A DNA stretch of 38,226 nucleotides from Massilia arenae (GTDB lineage: Bacteria > Pseudomonadota > Gammaproteobacteria > Burkholderiales > Burkholderiaceae_D), in assembly GCF_008014745.1 (NCBI RefSeq), contig NZ_VPFD01000048.1, positions 1-38,226 of the forward strand. Direction: 5' to 3'. The notes under the pieces were generated by a model, which was not told where the DNA came from, did no database searches, and saw nothing but the letters and a program-made list of their open reading frames with translations. The number at the start of each line of letters is the position of its first letter. Positions within the stretch are counted from its first letter, which is position 1. Shown here piece after piece: positions 1 through 7,022 of this stretch. The position numbers were made by a program, and so were the translations under genes.

Positions 1-585
1 GCCGCCGGCAGCGGCCGCGGGCGCTCCCACGCCGGCCGGCGACGGGCTGCCGGCGCTGGCGCCGGCATCGGCGCCGGACGGCGTTGCCGCGGCCTGGAAG
101 GCGCCGGCCAGTTCCACCAGCTGGCTGGCCACGACGGCGTCGCTCACCATGCCCGACAGGATCAGGGCGTTGCCGCTGCTGCCAATGCGGATGTCCTTCT
201 CTTGCGGGAACAGCGTGTCGAACTGGCTGCGCAGGGCAGCCGTGTCGATGCCGACGGCGATATCGATCACGGTCGACTTCTTGTCGCGGCCCGATACGAT
301 CATATTGGTGGCGCCGACGCTGCGCGCCACGATCACGACCTCGCCCGCATTCGGGACCACCACATTGGCCACTTGCGGGTCGCCCACGGTAACCTGGCTG
401 GCCGGGGTGCAGAAGCGCTTGATGACCGATTTGCCGCGCACCAGTTCCAGGCGCGGGGCGGAATCGCTGCGCAGGTCGATGCAGTCGGCGGCGGTGGCCA
501 GGCCGGCGTTCACCGCCAGGGCCAGGGTCAGGCTCGATGCGAGCAGGGTCTTGCGCATCTTCTCGTTACTCGGTTGGTTCATCAT
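1..585 (-). CDS. cpaC: Flp/Tad pilus outer-membrane secretin CpaC/RcpA, N-terminal part (runs off left edge)
   Basis: Only the N-terminal ~195 residues are in the window. After a short leader the protein has a classic signal peptide (MRKTLLASSL... ending near ATAAD). A 'pilus formation protein N-terminal' domain follows: a VRGKSVIKRF strand, then the NVVVPNAGEVVIVARSVGATN core. A BON-like segment comes next (IRIGSSGNALILSGMVSD), then an Ala/Gly/Pro-rich linker at the edge. In Tad systems this protein forms the outer-membrane pore for the Flp pilus. It starts 11 bp after the cpaB stop, so it is very likely cotranscribed. The start is ambiguous: in-frame ATGs lie at 585, 582 and 558, none with a strong ribosome site, and 558 gives the most typical signal peptide. 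The C-terminal secretin domain should lie beyond the left edge. Confidence 0.88.
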   Translation of the reverse strand, partial: MMNQPSNEKMRKTLLASSLTLALAVNAGLATAADCIDLRSDSAPRLELVRGKSVIKRFCTPASQVTVGDPQVANVVVPNAGEVVIVARSVGATNMIVSGRDKKSTVIDIAVGIDTAALRSQFDTLFPQEKDIRIGSSGNALILSGMVSDAVVASQLVELAGAFQAAATPSGADAGASAGSPSPAGVGAPAAAAGG

Positions 586-596
586 GGTGTCGTCAC

Positions 597-1448
597 TCAA
601 AAGCTTTGCGAAGCGGCGTCCAGGCCGCGGATCACGAGCACGCCGTCGGTCCGCGGCGCGGCATTCTGGCGTACCGGGGCTGCGGCGCGCGGCGCCGGCT
701 CGAAGTCGGGTGCGGCGACCGGCTGGGCGGCGCTGCGTTCCGGCAGGCCCAGCACGGACTCGCGGGTGGCGCCGGCGGTGGCCGCCGGCTGCGGGTCGAC
801 CTGGTTGCGCAGCACCAGCGACAGTTCGCCGATCGAGCGCGCCAGGTCCAGTTTCTCCACCTGGTCCGGCGCCAGTTCGAGGGTCACGGCATTGACGACG
901 CGCGGCTTGCTGTCGTCGACCGTCGATTCCTGGGCCACGGCCAGCACCAGGATCCGCTCCAGCACGATCTTCGAGATCGCGCCGGAACCGGCGCCGGACA
1001 GGTCGCTGCCGGTGGCCTGCATATTGACCAGGATGTCGACGTAGTTGCCCGGCAGCGCGAAGCCGGCCACGCCGACCACGTCGTTGACGCGCACCGTCAT
1101 GGCGCGCTTGCCGGCGCTGACCACCGACGACAGGCCGCCCAGCGTGCCTTTCGGCGCCAGCTTCGATTCGAGGATCGGCTCGCCGACCAGGATCTCGGCG
1201 CGCGCGATGCGGCCTTCGAGTGCCTTGAGGTCGGTGATCGCGCCCGGCGGCACCGAGGTGGCCGGCCATTCGGCCAGCTGCAGGCTAGTCGGGGCCAGGC
1301 GCGAACCCTGGTTGATGTTGGCGATGGCCACCACCACCTGGCTGCCCGACGGGCCCTGCTCGCCCATCCACTTGGCTGCCATCACGACCGCGCCCAGCGC
1401 CAGCAGCAAGGCCGCGCCGATGATCAGGATTGCTCTCGAATTACGCAT
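597..1448 (-). CDS. cpaB: Flp pilus assembly protein CpaB (RcpC)
   Basis: 283 residues. An N-terminal membrane anchor (about residues 6-26, AILIIGAALLLALGAVVMAA) is followed by a SAF-type domain (VVVAIANINQGSRLAPTSLQ and the GEPILESKLAPKG segment). A CpaB/RcpC core follows (MTVRVNDVVGVAGFALPGNYVDIL, cut here to two key parts: VRVNDVVGVAGF and PGNYVDIL). CpaB is a periplasmic partner of the secretin in Tad pili. The C-terminal ~70 residues are Ala/Pro-rich and probably disordered. The ATG at 1448 is preceded by GGAG with a 5-nt spacer, and the gene start overlaps the end of the AAA+ ATPase gene by 8 bp, so translation is probably coupled. Confidence 0.93.
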   Translation of the reverse strand: MRNSRAILIIGAALLLALGAVVMAAKWMGEQGPSGSQVVVAIANINQGSRLAPTSLQLAEWPATSVPPGAITDLKALEGRIARAEILVGEPILESKLAPKGTLGGLSSVVSAGKRAMTVRVNDVVGVAGFALPGNYVDILVNMQATGSDLSGAGSGAISKIVLERILVLAVAQESTVDDSKPRVVNAVTLELAPDQVEKLDLARSIGELSLVLRNQVDPQPAATAGATRESVLGLPERSAAQPVAAPDFEPAPRAAAPVRQNAAPRTDGVLVIRGLDAASQSF

Positions 1449-2796
1449 TGTTGTACTCCACAGTGCCGCGGTCGCGGCGTTCAGTCTCTAAGGGACGGCC
1501 GGCGGCGCCGGCGGCAAAATAGTTATCCCAGGCCCAGTCGATGGTGCGGGGCGACAGTTCCGGGGTTCGTTCTTCATAGCGCGCCAGGTCGCGCAGCTGG
1601 CGCATCAGGTCGCGCGGGTAGCAGGCCAGCAGCGGCACCTCGCGTTCCTCATGGCGCGCCAGCAGGTAATCGAAGGCGGCGCCGTCGAACTCCACGCCGG
1701 CGCTGGCGCAGGCCTGGCGGAACAGTTCCGCGTATTCGCCGAGCGACGCCGCCGGGACCTCGATCTTGTAGCCCAGGCGGCGCAGGAAGGCGCCGTCCGA
1801 CAGGCGCTGCGGCACGAAGTTCGACGAGAACACGACGATCACGTCGAACGGGATCTGGAAGCTGTGGCCGGTGTGCAGCGTGAGGTAGTCGACGCTGCGG
1901 TCCATCGGCACGATCCAGCGGTTCATCAGGGCTTCCGGGGTACAGCGCTGGCGCCCCAGGTCGTCGATGATGAAGATGCCGTTATTCGATTTCAGGTGCG
2001 GCGGCGCCTGATAGAGGCGCGTATGCGCATCGAAGCGCAGGTCCAGCATGTCCAGCGTCAGCTCGCCGCCGGCCAGGGCCGCCGGGCGGCGCACGCCGCG
2101 CACCCAGCGCGCGTCCGGCGCGCTGCCGCGATCCAGGCCGCTGCCGATCGTGCTTTCCTCGTCGGCCGCCACGTGCTGCACGGCGTCGAAGAAGGGAATC
2201 ACCTCGCCGTCGACCATCAGGGCATACGGCACCGCGATCGTGCCGACCAGCAGGTCGCGCAGGCGCTCGGCCAGGTAGGTCTTGCCGCTGCCGGCCAGGC
2301 CGTGCAAAAAGATCGCGCGGCCCGAATTCATCGCCGCGCCCAGCTGGTCCAGGACCAGCGGGTTGACCACAATGCCGTCGAACGCGGCCGCCATGGCGCC
2401 GCGCGTGACCTGCATCGCCGCCACGCTCTGCTCTTTCACCTGGGCGGTATAGCCCGCCAGCGTCACCGGCGCCGGACCGGCGTAGGCGTTGCGGGCGGCG
2501 GCATTGGCGGCGCGCGCGCGGCCGGCGTCGGTCAGGATGTAGGACAGGTCGGCGTCGGTGCCGCTGTTGCCGACGCGGGCGATCTCGCACAGCTTCTCGG
2601 CGCGCATGAAGGCAACCAGCGGATCGATGACGCTGACGTTCAGCTTCAGGTGACTCGCCAGTTCCGCCAGCCGCAGCTGGCCGCGCTGGTGCAGCACTTT
2701 CGACACCAGTTCGATCAGGAACAGGAACGGCAGGCCGGTGTCGTCGACCGTGCGCGGGGCACGGGCATTGGCCGGGGCCAGCAGGGCGTTGCTCAC
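1441..2796 (-). CDS. AAA+ ATPase with N-terminal winged-helix-like region, embedded in the Tad locus
   Basis: 451 residues from a GTG start whose GTGA overlaps the cpaA stop codon; the much longer upstream-open frame only reads through cpaA in the wrong frame. Residues ~20-95 look like a small winged-helix domain (FLIELVSKVLHQRGQLRLAE). The ATPase domain has Walker A GLAGSGKT (166-173), Walker B FIIDD (275-279) and a sensor-1 Asn in VVFSSN (326). Similar 'ATPases with chaperone activity' are known beside Flp pilus genes in some beta/gammaproteobacteria. It is not CpaF/TadA (no secretion-ATPase boxes) and not CpaE/TadZ (no deviant ParA Walker A). The role in pilus assembly is unknown. Its position between cpaA and cpaB, with overlaps on both sides, ties it to the system. 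Confidence 0.85.
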   Translation of the reverse strand: MSNALLAPANARAPRTVDDTGLPFLFLIELVSKVLHQRGQLRLAELASHLKLNVSVIDPLVAFMRAEKLCEIARVGNSGTDADLSYILTDAGRARAANAAARNAYAGPAPVTLAGYTAQVKEQSVAAMQVTRGAMAAAFDGIVVNPLVLDQLGAAMNSGRAIFLHGLAGSGKTYLAERLRDLLVGTIAVPYALMVDGEVIPFFDAVQHVAADEESTIGSGLDRGSAPDARWVRGVRRPAALAGGELTLDMLDLRFDAHTRLYQAPPHLKSNNGIFIIDDLGRQRCTPEALMNRWIVPMDRSVDYLTLHTGHSFQIPFDVIVVFSSNFVPQRLSDGAFLRRLGYKIEVPAASLGEYAELFRQACASAGVEFDGAAFDYLLARHEEREVPLLACYPRDLMRQLRDLARYEERTPELSPRTIDWAWDNYFAAGAAGRPLETERRDRGTVEYNNA

Positions 2797-3368
2797 AGCG
2801 GCAACTTCCCGTGCACGCCGATCCACAGCATGCAGCCGACGGTGGCGACGGCGATCGCCACCGCATAAGGCAGGCGGCCGCTGGCCGCTTGCGGCGGGGT
2901 CACCGGCGCGACGAGGCTGCCGGTCAGGGCCGAAGCCGTGGTGTGCATCGCCATCTGCCAGGCGTTGCCGACCAGGCGGCGCAGGCTGCGCTGCCAGGCC
3001 GCGAACACCAGCGCCAGCACGCCGCCGGCGACCAGGGTAACCAGGGCAACCGCCAGGATCTGGTCGACGCCGACGAAGGCGCCCACCATCGCCAGCAGCT
3101 TGACGTCGCCGGCGCCCATCATGCGCAGCGCGTACATCGGCAGCAGCAGCGCCAGGCCCAGGCCCCAGCCGCCCAGCGACTGCAGCAGGCCCAGGCCGCC
3201 CACCTGCGCGCCGACCAGCCCATCGCCCGCAGGCAGCAGCGCGTGCAAGGCAAACGCCGCCAGCGCGCCGGGAAACACGATGGCGTTCGGGATGCGGCGT
3301 GCGCGCACATCGTGCCAGACGGCGGCGCCGAGCAGCGCAAACAGCAGGAAGAGTGGCAGGCTTGTCAA
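2793..3368 (-). CDS. cpaA: Flp prepilin peptidase CpaA/TadV (A24 family)
   Basis: 191 residues, almost all hydrophobic, with about five to six membrane segments. The two catalytic aspartates of A24 aspartic peptidases are visible: Asp20 in WHDVRARRIPN and Asp88 in the GAGDVKLL (GxGD) motif. It cleaves the leader of the Flp pilin encoded just upstream, and of TadE/F-type pseudopilins, at the inner membrane. Length fits the short TadV form without the methyltransferase domain. The start is a TTG at 3368 preceded by GGAG with a 6-nt spacer; no ATG is available in frame. The stop overlaps the GTG of the AAA+ ATPase. Confidence 0.92.
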   Translation of the reverse strand: MTSLPLFLLFALLGAAVWHDVRARRIPNAIVFPGALAAFALHALLPAGDGLVGAQVGGLGLLQSLGGWGLGLALLLPMYALRMMGAGDVKLLAMVGAFVGVDQILAVALVTLVAGGVLALVFAAWQRSLRRLVGNAWQMAMHTTASALTGSLVAPVTPPQAASGRLPYAVAIAVATVGCMLWIGVHGKLPL

Positions 3369-3380
3369 GATGGGCTCCGG

Positions 3381-3416
3381 TCAAAAAAAATCCGGCACGA
3401 AACGTCCGTGCCGGAT
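3381..3416 (-). terminator. Intrinsic terminator between flp and cpaA
   Basis: A perfect 10-bp stem (3390-3399 paired with 3407-3416, loop of 7 nt) is followed, on the minus strand, by eight consecutive T (A run at 3383-3390). It sits 31 bp after the flp stop and ends just before the cpaA ribosome site. It would make flp mRNA abundant and let only read-through reach the assembly genes. Confidence 0.92.
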
Positions 3417-3447
3417 GGGGGCCGCGCGGCGGCCACTGTATCGACGC

Positions 3448-3633
3448 TTAGCCGGCTGCGGCTGGGGTCTTGGTGGCGATACGCTTGGCCAGGTTGTCGA
3501 ACAGGGTGTTCAGGTTGGTGCCCAGCAGGCTGACGCCGGCGATGATGACGCCTGCGATCAGGGCAGCGATCAGTGCGTATTCGATTGCGGTGACGCCGTC
3601 TTCTTCTTTGATCAGGTTTTTGATGAAGTTCAT
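3448..3633 (-). CDS. flp: Flp-type major pilin
   Basis: 61 residues starting MNFIKNLIKEEDG. The Flp processing motif is plain: G-(V)-TAIEYALIAALIAG, where the prepilin peptidase cuts after the Gly of EEDG and Glu+5/Tyr+6 follow within the hydrophobic helix. The short mature part ends TKTPAAAG. Flp polymerises into the bundled pili used for tight adherence. An ATG 51 bp upstream would add an unlikely leader; the start at 3633 is chosen because AAGGA lies 8-12 nt before it. It is followed by an intrinsic terminator, as expected for the most abundant product of the locus. Confidence 0.95.
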   Translation of the reverse strand: MNFIKNLIKEEDGVTAIEYALIAALIAGVIIAGVSLLGTNLNTLFDNLAKRIATKTPAAAG

Positions 3634-3668
3634 GGTAAATCCTTTCAGTGATGTCAATTGGTTGGGCT

Positions 3669-3815
3669 TTATGCGCTCGTCCACACGGCCAACGCCGCGA
3701 TGAAACAGACGACTGCGAGCAGGACGCTCAGGACCAGGTACGACATCGCCGGGCTGCCGCTTCTTTCATATTGCAGCTCCGGATTGTCTTCCCGCTTCTG
3801 TTCGGTGTCGTACAC
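3669..3815 (-). CDS. 48-residue single-pass membrane protein upstream of flp (unrecognised)
   Basis: A short frame from GTG 3815 to TAA 3669. It has an excellent ribosome site (AGGAG, 6-nt spacer). The protein is a polar, charged N-terminus (VYDTEQKREDNPELQYERSG) of ~24 residues, then one strongly hydrophobic helix (YLVLSVLLAVVCFIAALAVW, residues ~26-45) and a three-residue tail. It ends 35 bp before the flp start and is on the same strand, downstream of the sensor/regulator pair. It has no Flp processing motif, so it is not itself a pilin. I do not recognise a family. It could be a small accessory or regulatory membrane protein of the pilus. That it is a gene rests on the ribosome site and the sharp polar/hydrophobic layout. 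Confidence 0.65.
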   Translation of the reverse strand: MYDTEQKREDNPELQYERSGSPAMSYLVLSVLLAVVCFIAALAVWTSA

Positions 3816-3945
3816 TTTCGCTCCTGTCCTCTTGCCGCCGTACCGTGTGAATCGATACGCAGCGCATGAGTTGAATCTTACGGACAGGACAATTTGTTGC
3901 CATCCGTCAAAACTACCTTTTTGAGGGGGACTTGTTGCCGTGGCG

Positions 3946-3967
3946 GTCTAGGACATAAGTCCTAGAC
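3946..3967. promoter_or_regulatory. Perfect dyad GTCTAGGAC-N4-GTCCTAGAC upstream of the flp unit
   Basis: Two 9-bp arms (3946-3954 and 3959-3967) are exact reverse complements, separated by ATAA. It lies in the gap between the response regulator stop (4030) and the small membrane gene (3815). It has no T-run, so a terminator is unlikely. Inverted short half-sites are typical of NarL/LuxR-type regulators such as the one encoded next door. A TTGACG that could serve as -35 lies at 3905-3910 (minus strand), but I see no good -10. Confidence 0.5.
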
Positions 3968-4029
3968 GCCTTGTGGGAAGAGACTGACAGGGGCGCGGCG
4001 GCCCAAGCGGCCGCCGGCATGGGGCACGG

Positions 4030-4683
4030 TCAGGACAGGCCGTGCTTGGTGGCGTAGACGTACAGTTCGAGGCGGTTGGCCACGTCCAGCTTCTGGTAAA
4101 TGGTGGTCAGGTGGTTGCGCAGGGTGCGCTCCGAGATGAAGGCGCGCTCGGCCAGGTCCTTGTTGAGGGCGCCCTTGCCCTGCACGATCATGCCGATCAC
4201 CTCGCGTTCGCGCGCCGTCAGCGAGGCGATGCGCTGGGTTTCCGGATCGGCTTTCGGACTCGGGGCCACCAGCTGACCCAGCAATACCTGCATCAGCGAC
4301 TGGTCGAGCCACAGCTCGCCATCGTGCACCTTGCGCACGGCCGCCAGCACGTCGTCGGTCGGCGCTTCCTTGCTGACGACACCGCGCGCCCCGGCCTTGA
4401 CGGCCGCCGCCAGGGTAGCCTGGTCGCGGTTGGCGCTCAGGATCACGACCCTGGTCGCCCCGTTTTCCAGCAGGGCCGGCAGGAAATCGATCGAGCTGCT
4501 GCCCTTCAGGTCGAGGTCGAGCAGCACGATGTCGGGCCTGAATTGCGTGCACAAGGCCTTGGCTTCGGCGCCGTCGCTGGCGCTGCCGACCAGATGGAAG
4601 GCATCGCCCTCGGCCTGGATCAGGCGCTCGAGGCCCCACAGCATGGTTTTATGGTCGTCGACCAGCAGGATGCGAATGGTCAT
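4030..4683 (-). CDS. NarL/LuxR-family response regulator of the pilus locus
   Basis: 217 residues. The receiver has all key residues: Asp9-Asp10, phospho-acceptor Asp56 (VLLDLDLKG), Ser83 and Lys105. The C-terminal LuxR-type HTH begins at LTAREREVIGMIVQGKG and contains ERTLRNHLTTIYQKLDV as the recognition region. It starts 24 bp after the stop of the sensor kinase and has an AGGGAG ribosome site, so the two form a two-component operon. Its position upstream of flp, with a dyad in the gap, suggests that it controls pilus expression; the signal is unknown. Confidence 0.93.
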   Translation of the reverse strand: MTIRILLVDDHKTMLWGLERLIQAEGDAFHLVGSASDGAEAKALCTQFRPDIVLLDLDLKGSSSIDFLPALLENGATRVVILSANRDQATLAAAVKAGARGVVSKEAPTDDVLAAVRKVHDGELWLDQSLMQVLLGQLVAPSPKADPETQRIASLTAREREVIGMIVQGKGALNKDLAERAFISERTLRNHLTTIYQKLDVANRLELYVYATKHGLS

Positions 4684-4707
4684 CTGTCTCCCTGGAGTAT
4701 GTCGTTG

Positions 4708-6429
4708 TCAGTTTGGAATGCGGATGCGCAGCAGGGTCTGGCGGCCGTCGGCCTCGACTTCCAGTTTGCCGCCCAGGCCCTGGACCCGCTCGGCGATCGA
4801 GCGCGGCACGAAGGGCAGCGGCGCCTGCCCCGGCACGGTCGCCGGGTTGAAGATATCGATGGCGAGCATGCTGCCCTCTTCTTCGACCACCACGCCGGCG
4901 GTGCGGGCCCGGGTATGCTTGCAAATATTGTTGATGCCTTCGGTGACGATCTGGAACACCTCGGCCGCCATGCGGTCGTTGACCATGCTGTCGGCATGCA
5001 TTTCCAGCAGCACGTCCAGGCCATAGAAGTTCTCCACCTGGTGCAGCTGACGCCGCAAGGCGATCAGCAGTTCCGGCTCTTCCTGGCGCCCGCTGCGAAA
5101 GCGCTGGGCGAAGTCGCGCATGTCGCCGATCACCCCCGAGCACATGTCCATCAGGCGATCGAGCTCGGGCGCGACTGGACTGGCGTCGCCAGCCTGGTTG
5201 CGGATCGCCGCCACCGCATGGCGCAGGCCGATATAGGGCTGGATGGTGCTGTCATGCAGGTCGCGCGCGATGGTCTGGCGTTCGCGGAAAGCGGCTTCGG
5301 ACGCCAGCCGGTCGAGCAGGTCGATGGTTTCGATGACCGGAAACGCCTGCTGCACGATGTGTTTCAGGAAGCTGGCATCGCTGCGCCGCAGGCGGGCGCC
5401 GGTGACGAAGATGTGGCCGCTGCCCTTGCGCAGCGGCAGCGAGGCGCTGACGAAACCCTCGGCGTCCAGCAGGTCGGCGACGTGGCCGCAGGCGTCGGGG
5501 TCGGCCCTGTGCCAGTCGCGCTTGCCGATTCCCTGGCGCAGGGCGGTGGCCGCCCCCAGTACGAACAGATTGAAGTGGCGCGGCGGGGCCAGGTACAGGA
5601 TGGCGCCGTCGCCCAGTTCCAGCAGGGGCGCGACGTCGTCCGCATCGGGACGGCTGCGGCCGATCGCGCGGCCGCTCTTGGGGTGATGGGCCGTGTTCAT
5701 GGTCCAGCGCTCGTGGCTGTCCTGCATCAGCAACACGCAGGTGTCGCCGCCATAGAAGCGCAGGATTTTTTCCATCAGCGAATCGAGCGTGTGCTGCACC
5801 CCGAAGCGCGGATTGGACAGGCGGCTGACGTCGCGCAGCAGCGCCAGGCGCCGCCGCTGGTCGACCGCCAGTCCACCCCAGAACGCGACCATATAGCCAA
5901 GCGCCAGCACGAAGGTCGCGCGCAGCAGCAGGATGTGCAGCGAGGCCAGGCCCTGGGCGGCCAGCACCGACAGGGCCACCACGCCGACCGAACCGAGGGT
6001 AAGCTTGGCGCCGGCGTCGAAGCCGTGGCGGAACGAGGCGGCCAGGATGGCGAAGAAGAAGAACGAGAAAAACGGGCTGGCCGTGCCGCCGCTGGCCCAG
6101 ACGATCAGGCCGTACCAGGCGATGTCGACCCAGTACACCAGCGGGCCATGCGAGAAGCCTGCGCGGTAGCCGGCGATGACGAGCAGGGTCAGGCTGTGCA
6201 GGACGTAGGCGGCGAACACGAGCCAGGTCCAGTTGCCCGACAACGTCACCCCGCCCGGTCCGATATACAGGGTGAGCAGGGCCGAGACGGACAGCAGCAC
6301 GCGCATGCCGAACACCATCCAGACCTCGGCATCGGCCGCGGCCACGCGTTGCCCGGTGTCGGGCTGTGCGGCGCGCGCGCGGGCGCCGGTACGAAGGAAG
6401 GAAGGGACGATGCTCGCTAACCAAGTCAT
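4708..6429 (-). CDS. NarL/DesK-type membrane sensor histidine kinase with GAF-like region
   Basis: 573 residues from ATG 6429 (a longer frame to 6594 would overlap the divergent promoter). The N-terminal ~210 residues hold about six membrane segments, and a GAF-like cytoplasmic domain follows. The HisKA_3 dimerisation box is RQTIARDLHDSTIQPYIGLR, with the phosphorylatable His in DLHDS. The ATPase domain keeps the N-box (EGINNICKHTRA), but the usual DxGxG and GLGL boxes are not apparent: the stretch reads IDIFNPATVPGQAP then PRSIAERVQGLGG. It may bind ATP weakly or act mainly as a phosphatase. The partner is the regulator encoded 24 bp downstream. Confidence 0.9.
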   Translation of the reverse strand: MTWLASIVPSFLRTGARARAAQPDTGQRVAAADAEVWMVFGMRVLLSVSALLTLYIGPGGVTLSGNWTWLVFAAYVLHSLTLLVIAGYRAGFSHGPLVYWVDIAWYGLIVWASGGTASPFFSFFFFAILAASFRHGFDAGAKLTLGSVGVVALSVLAAQGLASLHILLLRATFVLALGYMVAFWGGLAVDQRRRLALLRDVSRLSNPRFGVQHTLDSLMEKILRFYGGDTCVLLMQDSHERWTMNTAHHPKSGRAIGRSRPDADDVAPLLELGDGAILYLAPPRHFNLFVLGAATALRQGIGKRDWHRADPDACGHVADLLDAEGFVSASLPLRKGSGHIFVTGARLRRSDASFLKHIVQQAFPVIETIDLLDRLASEAAFRERQTIARDLHDSTIQPYIGLRHAVAAIRNQAGDASPVAPELDRLMDMCSGVIGDMRDFAQRFRSGRQEEPELLIALRRQLHQVENFYGLDVLLEMHADSMVNDRMAAEVFQIVTEGINNICKHTRARTAGVVVEEEGSMLAIDIFNPATVPGQAPLPFVPRSIAERVQGLGGKLEVEADGRQTLLRIRIPN

Positions 6430-6455
6430 GTTGTGTGGCGCCGACAAAGGCGTTG

Positions 6456-6487
6456 AATCATTTTTAAAAGCGACACGGGAAATGATT
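6456..6487. promoter_or_regulatory. Inverted repeat in the divergent kinase/tadE region
   Basis: Arms AATCATTT (6456-6463) and AAATGATT (6480-6487) are exact reverse complements, 24 bp apart centre to centre. They lie in an AT-rich patch of the 128-bp gap between the divergent starts at 6429 and 6558. A TAGAAT that could be a plus-strand -10 follows at 6498-6503. Possible shared operator; no -35 is clear. Confidence 0.35.
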
Positions 6488-6557
6488 TTTGCCCTGTAGA
6501 ATCCCCGAAGCTTACCGCATGCTCCACGCCACTTTCCGTAAAATTGCCAGAGTAACG

Positions 6558-7022
6558 ATGTATTCCACTCCTCGCCGTCAGTCCGGCGCCACACTCGTCG
6601 AGATGGCGATCATCGCACCGGTCTTCTTGCTGGTGCTGGTCGCGATCATCGAGCTGAGCATGATGTTCTTCGCTACGCTCACGATGCAATATGCCGTGCG
6701 CGAAGGCGCGCGCTTCGCGATCACGGGCCGCAGCTCGGAATCCGCGACCGGCAACCAGCAGCGTTATGCCAACGTCATCGCCAAGATCAAGGACAACTCG
6801 CTCGGCATGTACGAGCGCACCGATCCCCAGATCTCGGTCAACGGCACCAGGTACTCGACCACCTCCTTCAGTAACGGCATGTTCGGCGCGCCCGGCGACA
6901 TCGTCGTCATCCAGCTCGACTGTGGCTGGCCCGTGACGACGCCGCTGCTGTCGAGCTTCTTCACCAAAGGTGTCTATCAATTCACGGTCGCGGCGACCAT
7001 GCGCAACGAGATATTCCCATGA
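6558..7022 (+). CDS. tadE: TadE-family pseudopilin
   Basis: 154 residues from MYSTPRRQSG. The TadE signature is present: a short basic leader, then G-ATLVEMAIIAPVFLLVLVAI with the conserved Glu five residues after the cleavage Gly, then MQYAVREGARFAITG. The rest is a small periplasmic domain. TadE-type minor pilins are cut by the CpaA peptidase and are needed for Flp pilus assembly. The start at 6558 is preferred over the ATG at 6489 because it gives a normal leader, although the ribosome site is weak. The stop overlaps the next start (ATGA), so the two are translationally coupled. Confidence 0.9.
   Translation: MYSTPRRQSGATLVEMAIIAPVFLLVLVAIIELSMMFFATLTMQYAVREGARFAITGRSSESATGNQQRYANVIAKIKDNSLGMYERTDPQISVNGTRYSTTSFSNGMFGAPGDIVVIQLDCGWPVTTPLLSSFFTKGVYQFTVAATMRNEIFP

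Noticed and set aside
2797..3384. N-terminal extension of the AAA+ ATPase through cpaA
   Set aside because: Out-of-frame reading of cpaA; the GTGA overlap at 2793-2796 gives a natural coupled start.
3634..3684. Longer flp start at 3684
   Set aside because: Would add 17 residues before the normal Flp leader and lacks a ribosome site; AAGGA correctly precedes the ATG at 3633.
4042..6420. 792-codon plus-strand frame opposite the two-component genes
   Set aside because: Same kind of antisense shadow; the minus strand holds clear kinase and regulator motifs.
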